Assembly (NCBI GenBank): GCA_946479035.1 | Contig: CAMLDW010000003.1 | Location: 1 to 64,000, forward strand | Source of the DNA: an uncultured Chthonomonadaceae bacterium | GTDB lineage: Bacteria; Armatimonadota; Fimbriimonadia; Fimbriimonadales; Fimbriimonadaceae | Direction: 5' to 3' | Length of the DNA: 64,000 nucleotides | In this document: positions 50,070 to 58,270 of the stretch, piece after piece | Layout of the letters: every line of letters starts with the position of its first letter | Position numbering within the stretch: position 1 is the first letter of the stretch | Notes under the pieces: generated by a model | The model's input: only the letters and a program-made list of their open reading frames with translations | The model's database searches: none | Told to the model about the DNA's origin: nothing | Program-made: the position numbers and the translations under genes

Positions 50070-51490
50070 GAGAAGACGCCCCTGGGAGGGAAGAGCGCCA
50101 GCGCCGCAGCTCCATAGAGTCCGGCGTCGTGTCCGAAGGGCGTCGGCTGCACGTTGCCTTCGACCAGTGCGTCGAGCATCCACTCAGAAAGGCCGACGCC
50201 GCCGCTGACGACGATGATCTCCGGGGCGTAGACCGATTCGATCACGCGGACCGCCTCTTTGGCGGCGTGGACCGCTGCGAGCCGCTGTTCCTCCGTCGCC
50301 TCTTTGCCGAGCGCTGCCCCGCCGCACAGTTCTTCAATGGTCTTGCCCTCGCTCGTAAAGAGGTCGTTGATCCCTCCCGGGTAGCCGGAGCGCACGGGAA
50401 CGAACTCGTAGTGGTGAACGAACCCGGTGCCGACCCCCGTGCCGAGGGCCAGCGTCGCGACGCTCTTGCCCGCGAAGAGCGGATAGCAGGCGTGGCCCCA
50501 GGCCTGCGCAAGCCCGTCGTTGAGCGCAAAGGTCTGCGCATCGAGCTTGAGGGAGGCCTTTTCGAGGCCGGGAATGATCCCTTTCGCCGAGAGGACCTGC
50601 CCGGACTCCGGATCGATGATCCCGCCAGAGGAAACGCCCGCGCGGTCGACGCGCGCGCGGAGCACTTTTTCGTTCATCCAGTCGAGCCGCTTGGTGTGGG
50701 TAGCTGGCATCTGCACCCAGTCGGACTCGACGAGCTCCCAAGAGGCGGAAAAGCTGCCGAAGCGCATCCAAGTGCCCCCGAGGTCAAAGGCTGCGACTGG
50801 ACGGGGGTGCCTGGCGGCGGCCGAGAGGAAGCGCCTCGTCTGCTTGACCGGGTCGTTGAGCGCGCCCCCGACCACGACGCCGCACGCGCCGAGCCGAAGC
50901 GCGGCCTCGATGTGCCACTCCTCCTGGTACCGCCCTTCTGCAAGGGTCGGTCGGTGCAGGTCGAGGAGGGACTGGAGCGTCGGCAGGTCCGGGCCCTGCG
51001 TAAGGGTCGTGTCCGGCGTGTAGCCGGCCAGGGTCGGGCCGAGGATGTCCGCGCCGTGGTCGACCGCGTTGTGGCCGGCGGAAAAGGTGTCGCAGTCCGC
51101 CATCACGAGGCGCCCCGCGGCGTGGCACTTTTCGATCAGCGCGCCGAGGTCTTCGTCGCCCGGCCTGTTGCGCTCGGTCGTGTCGAGCGAGACGACCTCG
51201 CAACCCGTGGCGAGGAGCTCTTCGACCTCGGCGTTGGTCGGAGTAATGTACACCTCGCTGTCCTCGTACCGCCGCTTGATGAGACCGATGCACGCAGCGC
51301 CGGTCTCTTTGCGGATGAGGGAGATGTTCTCTGCCCCTTCCAGCCGTAGCACCTTCACCCCTTCTTGGAGCGAGGCCTTGGCCATCCTTAGGAGCACGCC
51401 AGGGTCGTTGAGGGGCGATCCCGGGCTGGCCTGCACGCTGGCGACGAGCGGCACGGAGTCCAGCGTTGCCAGGAGCGCGTCGAGCGTCAT
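50066..51490 (-). CDS. NanE epimerase fused to ROK-family kinase
   Basis: A 474-residue fusion. Residues 1-226 match N-acetylmannosamine-6-phosphate 2-epimerase (NanE): Lys72 in IGLIKRRY, LDTTERNRP (103-ish), MADCDT and VVVGGALNDP. Residues 231-474 match an ROK kinase (DLGGTWMRFG, LGTGVGTGF, VVSGGVGLSEW). In sialic-acid catabolism NanK phosphorylates ManNAc and NanE epimerises the product, so the fusion would join two successive steps. The ROK zinc motif CxCGxxGC is absent. The gene has an ATGA overlap with the UDG gene. No NanA lyase is adjacent, unless the DapA/NAL-like gene at 2366 acts so. Confidence 0.87.
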   Translation of the reverse strand: MTLDALLATLDSVPLVASVQASPGSPLNDPGVLLRMAKASLQEGVKVLRLEGAENISLIRKETGAACIGLIKRRYEDSEVYITPTNAEVEELLATGCEVVSLDTTERNRPGDEDLGALIEKCHAAGRLVMADCDTFSAGHNAVDHGADILGPTLAGYTPDTTLTQGPDLPTLQSLLDLHRPTLAEGRYQEEWHIEAALRLGACGVVVGGALNDPVKQTRRFLSAAARHPRPVAAFDLGGTWMRFGSFSASWELVESDWVQMPATHTKRLDWMNEKVLRARVDRAGVSSGGIIDPESGQVLSAKGIIPGLEKASLKLDAQTFALNDGLAQAWGHACYPLFAGKSVATLALGTGVGTGFVHHYEFVPVRSGYPGGINDLFTSEGKTIEELCGGAALGKEATEEQRLAAVHAAKEAVRVIESVYAPEIIVVSGGVGLSEWMLDALVEGNVQPTPFGHDAGLYGAAALALFPPRGVFS

Positions 51491-52092
51491 ACGTCGGCTT
51501 TCTCCAAGAGCTTGCTCGCGCACTCCCAGGCGCGGGCCACGTCCTTCACGATCAGGGAGTAGCCGCCGTCGTAGGTCGCGCTCGACTGTCGCAGGACGTA
51601 CGCCGGGTGGAAGGTTGCGATCGCGACCTTGGCGTACTCGCACGGGAAATACTTGCCGCGCTCGAGGGTGATGCGGAAGTCGGGCTTGATGAGGTTCTTT
51701 GCGCTGGGCGCGCCGACGCAAAGGATGACGCGCGGCGCGAGCGCCGTGAGCTGCGGCACGAGCCACTTGCGGCAGTTGGCGACCTCTTCGGGGCTCGGGG
51801 CGCGGTTGCGCGCCCGGTCGCCGCTCCATTCGCACGCGCGGCACTTGATCGTGTTGCAGATGTAGACGTCGTTTCGAGAAAGGCTGTTGTCGGCGAGCGC
51901 GTCATCGAGCATCTTGCCCGCGCGCCCCACGAACGGCCTGCCCGTGCGGTCCTCTTCCTCGCCCGGCCCTTCGCCGACCAGCACCAGCGGCGCGCGAGGG
52001 TTCCCCTCGCCGAAGACGACGCTGATCCTGCGCTCTGCGATCGCGCAGTCCCGGCACGCGAGCGCACTTTCGCGGAGCTCGTCCAGCGTCAT
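51487..52092 (-). CDS. Family 4/5-type 4Fe-4S uracil-DNA glycosylase
   Basis: Removes uracil from DNA at the first step of base excision repair. The 201-residue protein starts at ATG 52092. Cluster cysteines are Cys13 and Cys16, then Cys84 and Cys107. The pocket motifs are GEGPGEEEDRTGRPFVG and FHPAYVLR near residue 161. The ATGA overlap with the HIT gene and with NanE/ROK locks it into that operon, an odd place for a repair gene. Confidence 0.93.
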   Translation of the reverse strand: MTLDELRESALACRDCAIAERRISVVFGEGNPRAPLVLVGEGPGEEEDRTGRPFVGRAGKMLDDALADNSLSRNDVYICNTIKCRACEWSGDRARNRAPSPEEVANCRKWLVPQLTALAPRVILCVGAPSAKNLIKPDFRITLERGKYFPCEYAKVAIATFHPAYVLRQSSATYDGGYSLIVKDVARAWECASKLLEKADV

Positions 52093-52589
52093 TTCTCGTC
52101 CTCCGCGATGACGCGCTTGAGCAGGTCGTAGGAGTCCGGCAGGTCGTGCGGCAGGACGCGCACGTCGCCGATGGTGCTCATGAAGTTGGTGTCGCCCGAC
52201 CATCGCGGCACGACGTGCCAGTGCACGTGGCTCGGGATTCCGGCGCCCGCGGCCAGGCCGATGTTCGCGCCGATGTTGAATCCTTGGGGATCGTACGCCT
52301 TTTTGAGCCACCGGACGGCGCGCGCGACGAGCGCGCTCGTCTCGTGCAGCTCATCCTCGTCGAGGTCTTCGATGTTCGCGGTGTGCCGATACGGGGCGAC
52401 CATCAGGTGGCCGTTCGTATAGGGGAACGCGTTCATGATGACGAACGCCTTTCGGCCGCGGAAGAGGATGAGGTTCTCGCGGTCTCTTTCCTGCGCGGGA
52501 AGCTCGACGAAGATGCAGCCGTCGGACTTCGGCTTTGCCGCCGAAGTGACGTACTCAAAACGCCAGGGCGCCCAGAGCCTTTCGGCCAT
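52089..52589 (-). CDS. HIT-family nucleotide-binding hydrolase/transferase
   Basis: A 166-residue HIT protein similar to bacterial Ap4A-type members. The catalytic triad motif HVHWHVV is at 121-127. The N-terminal WAPWR and CIFV motifs (7-26) resemble the Ap4A phosphorylase branch. ATG at 52589 lies 7 nt after CATACT and so is probably leaderless. It is the first gene of HIT-UDG-NanE/ROK-amine oxidase, in which all three junctions overlap by 4 nt. Confidence 0.9.
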   Translation of the reverse strand: MAERLWAPWRFEYVTSAAKPKSDGCIFVELPAQERDRENLILFRGRKAFVIMNAFPYTNGHLMVAPYRHTANIEDLDEDELHETSALVARAVRWLKKAYDPQGFNIGANIGLAAGAGIPSHVHWHVVPRWSGDTNFMSTIGDVRVLPHDLPDSYDLLKRVIAEDEK

Positions 52590-52602
52590 AGAACCGAGTA
52601 TG
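52587..52602 (-). promoter_or_regulatory. Leaderless promoter of the HIT operon
   Basis: CATACT (52597-52602 on the minus strand), seven bases, then ATG at 52589. Confidence 0.5.
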
Positions 52603-52604
52603 CA

Positions 52605-53171
52605 CTAGACGCCGTGAGCCAATAGGATCGCCTCGGCGATCTCCTTCATGCTCTTGCGCGCGTTCATCGACTGCTGCTGGATTCGGCGGTAGGCCTCGTC
52701 CTCGGTGACGCCCTCGTTCTTCATGATTAGCCCCTTGGCCTGCTCGACGAGGCGGCGCGCCTCGAGGCGCGACTGCAGGCTGTCGATCTCTTTGCTCAGG
52801 AGCTTGTTCTGCTCGTAGCGGCTGCGCGCTACCTCGATCGCGGGAGCGAGGTCGCTGGGCTTGAACGGCTTGACGAGGTACCCGAACACGCCTGACTCCT
52901 TGGCTCTGTCGATGAGCTCGGAGTCGCTGTAGGCTGTGAGAAGGATCGCGGGCGAGATCTGCTCTTCGGCAAGCTTTTTGGCAGCGTCGATGCCGTCGAG
53001 CACGGGCATCTTCACGTCGAGCACGCAGACGTCCGGTGAAATGTCGCGCGCCAGGTGGATGGCGGCCTGTCCGTCTTCTGCCTCGGCGACGACCTCGTAG
53101 CCCAGGTTCTCGAGCATCTGCTTCAAGTCGAGCCTGATGATAGGGTCGTCGTCGGCGATGAGGACGCGCAT
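52605..53171 (-). CDS. Response regulator with ANTAR RNA-binding output domain
   Basis: A 188-residue two-domain regulator. The receiver (1-120) has the acidic pocket Asp7-Asp9, phospho-acceptor Asp52 (VLDVKMP), and conserved Thr and Lys (LLTAYSD, YLVKPF). The ANTAR domain (about 125-186) has AKGLIMKNEGVTEDEAYRRIQ and the terminal SMKEIAEAIL. ANTAR regulators bind paired RNA hairpins to prevent transcription termination. No histidine kinase is adjacent. The TAGAAT box is 24 nt before the ATG, leaving a true leader. Confidence 0.93.
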   Translation of the reverse strand: MRVLIADDDPIIRLDLKQMLENLGYEVVAEAEDGQAAIHLARDISPDVCVLDVKMPVLDGIDAAKKLAEEQISPAILLTAYSDSELIDRAKESGVFGYLVKPFKPSDLAPAIEVARSRYEQNKLLSKEIDSLQSRLEARRLVEQAKGLIMKNEGVTEDEAYRRIQQQSMNARKSMKEIAEAILLAHGV

Positions 53172-53242
53172 GGCTTTGAGCCTGGCTGAGGCTGGATTCT
53201 ACCAGTAGGGACAGAGGGCGCGATGGGGGGAGCCGGGTTTGC

Positions 53243-53257
53243 TAGACTCTTCGCGTG
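53243..53257 (+). promoter_or_regulatory. Leaderless promoter of the fumarylacetoacetase operon
   Basis: TAGACT at 53243-53248, six bases, then GTG at 53255. Confidence 0.6.
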
Positions 53258-54175
53258 ACCGAATCGCTCAGACGCCTCCTTCAGCACCCGATCGACTACG
53301 CAGGGCTGTTCCCGCCCGCAGAGCTCGACATGCGAGCCTCGTTGAAGGAGTACGGCGAGCTGATGGAGTCGGAGAACGAGTGGATCCTGAACCGGTTCCT
53401 CTGTCCGGTGGGGCGGCTCCAAGACTGCTTTGAGTCGCTGGGCGACTTCGAGGACAAGCAGACCGGCGAGGCGCCTTGGATCGACTTCGGCGTAATCGGA
53501 ACGCAACTGACCTCGGGTGCGACGGCTTTGCAGAGCGTGCAGAAGGACATGTCCGAGATCAAGCTCGCGCTGCAGCACGGCGACGTGACGACGTATGAGG
53601 TCAAGCTACCTGTGGGTGACGAGTTTGCGGCGTGCGTCGGGGCCGTCAAGAAGAGCTTCAACTGGTTCGACGAGCGAGACATCGAGGTGTATGCCGAACT
53701 GCCGTGGGGCCCCGGGTTCGGTGAGGCGATGGCGGACCTGGCGAGCGAGGTGGACGGGATCGGCTTCAAGGCGCGGACGGGCGGGACCGCACCGGAGCAC
53801 TTCCCGGAGGTGCGCGAGCTGGCCGCGTTCATTTGCGACGTATCTGGTCTGGAGTCGATGTACAAGTTCACCGCTGGCCTGCACGAGCCCGTGCGGCACT
53901 ACGACTCGAACCTCTCGACTTACCGGCACGGGTTCTTGAACGTGATGGTCGCCTCGGCGCTGGCGACGATCCAGAACGCCTCGAGCAACGAGGTCGAGGC
54001 CGTGCTGAACGTGCAAGACGCCTCGGAGTTCATCTTTACCGACAAAACGGTCGAGGTGCTCGAGAAGCGGCTTTCGATCAAGGACATCGACGAGTGGTGG
54101 CTGTTCTTCGGAGGGTTCGGCTCGTGCTCCGTGCAAGAGCCGCTCGAAGGGCTGAAGCGCCTGGGGTGGTTGTGA
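53255..54175 (+). CDS. Conserved protein of unknown function upstream of fumarylacetoacetase
   Basis: A 306-residue soluble protein. Its N-terminus HPIDYAGLFPPAELDM matches a family of uncharacterised proteins that I recall next to fumarylacetoacetase genes. The predicted alternating alpha/beta order suggests a TIM-barrel-like fold. No catalytic residue can be named. The start GTG at 53255 is 6 nt after TAGACT. Its stop overlaps fahA's GTG by 4 nt. Confidence 0.72.
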   Translation: MTESLRRLLQHPIDYAGLFPPAELDMRASLKEYGELMESENEWILNRFLCPVGRLQDCFESLGDFEDKQTGEAPWIDFGVIGTQLTSGATALQSVQKDMSEIKLALQHGDVTTYEVKLPVGDEFAACVGAVKKSFNWFDERDIEVYAELPWGPGFGEAMADLASEVDGIGFKARTGGTAPEHFPEVRELAAFICDVSGLESMYKFTAGLHEPVRHYDSNLSTYRHGFLNVMVASALATIQNASSNEVEAVLNVQDASEFIFTDKTVEVLEKRLSIKDIDEWWLFFGGFGSCSVQEPLEGLKRLGWL

Positions 54176-55437
54176 GTGCGCCGTTCGTAGTGCCTGCTGA
54201 CGCGCGAAGCTGGGTCGAGTACAGCCCCGAGAACGACTTTCCGATCCAAAACCTGCCGTTCGGGCTCGCCGCCCCAAAGGACAGGAGCGAGAGCGTGGTC
54301 GTCGCGATCGGCGGCTACGCGCTGGACCTCACGAGGCTACAAAAGGCGGGGATGCTCGACGAGGAGAGGTATCCGATCCTCGACTCGTTCATCGAGCTGG
54401 GCACCGACGACCTGAGGGGCCTTCGGCGGCGCGTGTTCGAACTGCTCGAGAAAGGGAACAAGGAGCTCACGGGGAGAAAGAGGCTGGTCGACGAGGCGAT
54501 GATCCCGCTCAAGAAGGCGAACCTCCAGGTTCCGATCCCTCCGCCGGCGTTCGTCGACTTCTATTCCGGGATCCACCACGCTTCGAACGTGGGGCGGATG
54601 TTCCGGCCCGACCAGCCGCCGCTGCTCCCCAACTACCGGCACCTGCCGATCGGATACAACGGCCGCGCTTCGAGCGTGGTTGCCAGCGGGACTTCTATTG
54701 TTCGACCAAAAGGTGAAATGAAGGGCGCGAACGACGATGCGCCGACCTTTGGGCCAACGAAAGAGATGGACTTCGAGCTGGAGACGGGGTTCTACGTCGG
54801 CGAGGGGAACGACATGGGCAAGCGGATCACTGTAAGTAAAGCCGAGGACCACATCCTGGGGCTGGTGATCGTCAACGATTGGTCTGCACGGGACGTCCAG
54901 CGGTGGGAGTACCAGCCGCTCGGCCCGTTCCTCGCCAAGTCTTTCGCGACCTCGGTCTCGCCCTGGATCGTGACGCTGGACGCGCTCGAGCCGTTCCGCA
55001 CTGAGGGGATGGCGCAGGAGCCGGCGCCTCTGCCCCACCTGGCGCAAAAGGGCAGGAAGCAGTTCGACGTCGAGCTGGAAGTGTCGATCAAGACCGCGAA
55101 GATGAAACGGCCGCAGAGGGTGTGCCGCTCGAACATGTCCAACCTCTACTGGTCGGTCGCGCAGCAACTCGCCCACCAGACCTCGAACGGCACGCCGGTC
55201 GAGTTCGGCGACCTCTATGCGAGCGGCACGATCAGCGGGACGGAAAAGGGCACGTTCGGCTCCCTGCTCGAGCTCTCGTGGAAAGGCACCGAGCCGCTGG
55301 TCATGGACGAGACGAGGGAGCGAAGGACCTTTTTGGAGGACGGCGACACGGTGACGATGCACGCCTGGGCGCAGGGCAAGGGATTTCGCATCGGGTTCGG
55401 CGAGGTTAGCGGCACGATCCTCCCGGCGAGGAACTGA
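54172..55437 (+). CDS. fahA: Fumarylacetoacetase
   Basis: Cleaves fumarylacetoacetate to fumarate and acetoacetate, the last step of tyrosine/homogentisate breakdown. The 421-residue protein carries the FAH-type SH3-like N-terminal domain and catalytic domain: YSGIHHASNVGRMF, DFELETGFYVGEG and VNDWSARDVQRWEYQPLGPF, supplying the metal ligands. Start GTG at 54172 in a GTGA overlap; stop overlaps the next start by one base. The remaining homogentisate genes are not in the window. Confidence 0.94.
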   Translation: MSAPFVVPADARSWVEYSPENDFPIQNLPFGLAAPKDRSESVVVAIGGYALDLTRLQKAGMLDEERYPILDSFIELGTDDLRGLRRRVFELLEKGNKELTGRKRLVDEAMIPLKKANLQVPIPPPAFVDFYSGIHHASNVGRMFRPDQPPLLPNYRHLPIGYNGRASSVVASGTSIVRPKGEMKGANDDAPTFGPTKEMDFELETGFYVGEGNDMGKRITVSKAEDHILGLVIVNDWSARDVQRWEYQPLGPFLAKSFATSVSPWIVTLDALEPFRTEGMAQEPAPLPHLAQKGRKQFDVELEVSIKTAKMKRPQRVCRSNMSNLYWSVAQQLAHQTSNGTPVEFGDLYASGTISGTEKGTFGSLLELSWKGTEPLVMDETRERRTFLEDGDTVTMHAWAQGKGFRIGFGEVSGTILPARN

Positions 55438-55994
55438 TGCTTGCCCGTCTGGAGGACTCCGTGGTGGTCGTCATCGACATGCAGCCGTCGTTCCTGGACG
55501 GCTGCTGGCGGAGCGGCGAGGTCCTGCAAAGGGCCAAGTTCCTTGTCGAGTGCGCGAACGTGCTCGGCGTGCCCGTGCTCGCGACCGAGCAGTACCGCGA
55601 GCGCATGGGCCCGACCGAGCCTTCGCTTGCGGCGCTGGTCGGCGAGGGCGCGCTCGACAAGATGTGCTTCTCGTGCTGCGGCAGCGGGCCGTTCAACGCT
55701 GCGCTGAGGGCACTTGGGAAGAAGCAGGCGGTGCTCGTCGGCATCGAGACGCACATCTGCGTCAGCCAGACGGCCCACCATTTGGTCGAACAGGGCCAAG
55801 GGGAGGTGATCGTGTGCGTCGACGCCGTGACTGCGCGTACAGAGGACAGGCACCGGATCGGCATGGAGCGCATCCGCGCGCTCGGCGTCACCCCGGCGCA
55901 CACGGAGAGCGTGGCGTACGAGTGGATGGGCAGCGCGAGCCACCCGGGCTTCAAGGACGTGCTGAAGCTGGTCAAGAGCTACTCTGGCTCTTAA
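55437..55994 (+). CDS. Isochorismatase-family cysteine hydrolase
   Basis: A 185-residue cysteine hydrolase. The catalytic triad is Asp14 (VVVIDMQ), Lys in ALDKMCFS and Cys in GIETHICVSQTA. Family members hydrolyse isochorismate, nicotinamide or carbamoyl groups; the substrate here is not clear. It starts at ATG 55437 in a TGATG overlap with fahA, so it is part of that operon. The next gene is the ribosomal operon after 168 bases. Confidence 0.87.
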   Translation: MLARLEDSVVVVIDMQPSFLDGCWRSGEVLQRAKFLVECANVLGVPVLATEQYRERMGPTEPSLAALVGEGALDKMCFSCCGSGPFNAALRALGKKQAVLVGIETHICVSQTAHHLVEQGQGEVIVCVDAVTARTEDRHRIGMERIRALGVTPAHTESVAYEWMGSASHPGFKDVLKLVKSYSGS

Positions 55995-56162
55995 CGGAAT
56001 CAGACGGACCTGACCTATCCGGCCTAGCCCTCCGGCTTGGATGCCTCGCTCTGGTAACATCCCGGTTCGCCGGTCCAAGGCCGGCTCACAACCAGACCAC
56101 GGGCAAGGTGCGTAGGCCAGGCCAGGCTGCAGCAAACCGGTCCGGGAACGGTGGGGACATGT
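55995..56162 (+). promoter_or_regulatory. Leader of the rpsN ribosomal-protein operon
   Basis: 168 bases. TAACAT at 56055-56060 may be the -10 box. The transcript leader then carries a CCGG-TTCG-CCGG hairpin at about 56062-56073 and further GC stems. A leader of this kind could bind a ribosomal protein such as S8, though this is not proven. Confidence 0.45.
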
Positions 56163-56348
56163 ATGGCCAAAGAGTGTTTAAAGTACAAGCAGAAGCAGAA
56201 GCCGAAGTTTGCCGTCCGGGCGTACACGCGCTGTAGCCTTTGCGGGCGGTCCAAGGGGTACATCCGCTATTTCGGCATTTGCCGGATCTGCTTCCGCGAG
56301 CACGCGCACAGAGGGCTCTTGCCCGGCGTCGTGAAGTCGAGCTGGTAG
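56163..56348 (+). CDS. rpsN: 30S ribosomal protein S14, zinc type
   Basis: 61 residues with the zinc-binding cysteines Cys24, Cys27, Cys40 and Cys43 (RCSLC, CRIC). It is the zinc-form (type Z) S14. An in-frame GTG four codons earlier is possible, but MAKECLKYK is the standard beginning. It opens the operon. Upstream partners rplN, rplX and rplE, normally just before it, are missing. Confidence 0.97.
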   Translation: MAKECLKYKQKQKPKFAVRAYTRCSLCGRSKGYIRYFGICRICFREHAHRGLLPGVVKSSW

Positions 56349-56359
56349 GAGGGAGCAAG

Positions 56360-56755
56360 ATGCACAGCGACCCTATTGCCGACCTTTTGACCCGCATCCG
56401 CAACGGACTGATGTCCCACGCGATGTACGTCGACGTGCCGATGAGCAAGATCAAGCTGGAGATCGTGAAGATCCTCGAAGCCGAGGGCTACACGGGCAGC
56501 AGCGAGGTGCTCTCCGAGACGAAGTTCCCGATCCTGCGCGTGCACCTGAAGTACGACTCGCGCCACAAGCCGATCATCCGGACCTTGCGCCGCGTGAGCA
56601 AGCCCGGCCTGCGCGTCTACCGCAAGAAGGGCGACCTCAAGCCGGTGCGCAGCGGCTTGGCGACACAGATTCTGACTACGAGCAGCGGGGTCATGACAGA
56701 CCGCGAGGCGAGGCGACGGAGCGTAGGCGGCGAGGTCGTCTGCGAGATTTGGTAG
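56360..56755 (+). CDS. rpsH: 30S ribosomal protein S8
   Basis: 131 residues, binds 16S rRNA helix 21 and may regulate the spc operon. The N-terminus MHSDPIADLLTRIRNG and the C-terminal TSSGVMTDREARR are both conserved. The ATG at 56360 has GGAGGGAG upstream. Confidence 0.97.
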   Translation: MHSDPIADLLTRIRNGLMSHAMYVDVPMSKIKLEIVKILEAEGYTGSSEVLSETKFPILRVHLKYDSRHKPIIRTLRRVSKPGLRVYRKKGDLKPVRSGLATQILTTSSGVMTDREARRRSVGGEVVCEIW

Positions 56756-56765
56756 GAGGCAAGCG

Positions 56766-57323
56766 ATGTCGAGAATCGGACTCAAGCCCATCCCCGTCCC
56801 CGCGAACGTCACCGTGACGGTCGACGGCCACACCGTGAAGGTGAAAGGGCCCAAGGGCGAACTGCAGGAGAAGGTCGCGCGCGAACTGTCGATCGAGCAG
56901 GCGGACGGCCTGATCAAGCTCACGCGTCCCACCAACGCGCGGCGCAACCGCGCCCAGCACGGACTGGCCCGCACGCTCATCAACAACATGCTCGTGGGCG
57001 TGACGCAGGGCCACAGCCGAGTGCTCGAGATCCACGGCGTCGGCTACCGCGCGCAGGCGCAGGGCAAGACGCTCGTGCTCAACGTCGGCTATTCGCACGA
57101 AGTCCGGATGCTCGCGCCGGAAGGCGTGCTGTTCGAAGTCAGCTCGGAAGAGCGCGGAAAACAGACCGAGATCAAAGTGAGCGGCATCGACAAGGCGCTG
57201 GTCGGCCAGGTCGCGGCGGACGTGCGAAAAGTCAGGAAGCCGGACCCGTACAAGGGCAAGGGGCTCCGCTACAAGGGCGAGCGCGTCAAGCTCCGCCCCG
57301 GCAAGAGGGCCGCAGCCACATAG
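56766..57323 (+). CDS. rplF: 50S ribosomal protein L6
   Basis: 185 residues, two alpha/beta domains. MSRIGLKPI and the C-terminal [13 protein letters not shown] motif are typical of L6. Preceded by AGGAGGCAAGCG. Fits spc order after rpsH. Confidence 0.97.
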   Translation: MSRIGLKPIPVPANVTVTVDGHTVKVKGPKGELQEKVARELSIEQADGLIKLTRPTNARRNRAQHGLARTLINNMLVGVTQGHSRVLEIHGVGYRAQAQGKTLVLNVGYSHEVRMLAPEGVLFEVSSEERGKQTEIKVSGIDKALVGQVAADVRKVRKPDPYKGKGLRYKGERVKLRPGKRAAAT

Positions 57324-57337
57324 GAGCGCAAGGAAAG

Positions 57338-57691
57338 ATGGCAAGCCACACAAGAACCGACATGCGCGTGGTCCGTCACAAGCGGATCCGCAAGCACCTT
57401 TCCGGCACTCCCGAGCGGCCGAGGCTCTCGATCTTCAAGAGCACGAAGCACATCTCGGCGCAGATCATCGACGACGCTGCGGGGAAGACCATCGTCTCTG
57501 CGAGCACGATGGAGAAGGACCTCAAGGCGACGGACAACTCAGTCGGGGCCAAGATCATCGGCCAGGCGCTGGCCAAGCGCGCGAAGGAGAAAGGGATCAA
57601 CAAGGTCGTATTTGACCGCGGCGGGTTCCGCTACCACGGCGTGGTGGCGAGCCTTGCCGACGGAGCGCGCGAGGGAGGACTGGAGTTCTAA
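57338..57691 (+). CDS. rplR: 50S ribosomal protein L18
   Basis: 117 residues binding 5S r[20 protein letters not shown] and [10 protein letters not shown] are family signatures. The N-terminus [20 protein letters not shown] is basic as expected. Ribosome site AGGAAAG precedes the ATG. Confidence 0.97.
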   Translation: MASHTRTDMRVVRHKRIRKHLSGTPERPRLSIFKSTKHISAQIIDDAAGKTIVSASTMEKDLKATDNSVGAKIIGQALAKRAKEKGINKVVFDRGGFRYHGVVASLADGAREGGLEF

Positions 57692-57694
57692 GCT

Positions 57695-58270
57695 ATGGCA
57701 CGCGGACCAAGACTCGTAGGTAGAAGGCAGTCCTCGCGAAGGGACCAAGAGGGCCCGCAGCTCGACGTGCGCATCATCAGCTCTAGCAAGGTGTTCAAGA
57801 CCAACAAGGGCGGGAAGACCGCGTCTTGGTCGATCCTCGTCGTCGTCGGCGACAACAAGGGGATGGTCGGGATCGGCCACGGCAAGGCGCGCGGCATCCC
57901 CGACGCGATCAGCAAGGCCGAGGAGACCGCCCGCAAGAGCATGTTCCGGGTCGAGCTGATCGGGAACACGATCCCCCACGCGATTACTTCGAAGTCCGGC
58001 TCGGCGACGATCGTGCTCAAGCCCGCGTCGCCCGGAACGGGCGTCAAGGCCGGGAGCGCGCTGAGGCACTGCCTCGAGGCGGCGGGCGTGCACGACGTCC
58101 TTGCCAAGTGTCTGGGCAGCCGGAACCCGGTCAACATCGCCCACGCCACCGTCACGGCCTTCCGCTCGCTCCGCTCGCCCGAACAGATCGCCGCCCGGCG
58201 CGGCGCGAACGTGAACGACCTTGTGCCGTGGCTCGCTAAGGCGCGCAAGGAGGAGTCGGACAATGCTTAA
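57695..58270 (+). CDS. rpsE: 30S ribosomal protein S5
   Basis: 191 residues, with the N-terminal double-stranded RNA-binding motif (SSKVFKTNKGGKTASWSILVV) and the C-terminal S5 fold (SGSATIVLKPASPGTGV). Three bases after rplR. Its last 8 bases overlap the rpmD start. Confidence 0.97.
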   Translation: MARGPRLVGRRQSSRRDQEGPQLDVRIISSSKVFKTNKGGKTASWSILVVVGDNKGMVGIGHGKARGIPDAISKAEETARKSMFRVELIGNTIPHAITSKSGSATIVLKPASPGTGVKAGSALRHCLEAAGVHDVLAKCLGSRNPVNIAHATVTAFRSLRSPEQIAARRGANVNDLVPWLAKARKEESDNA

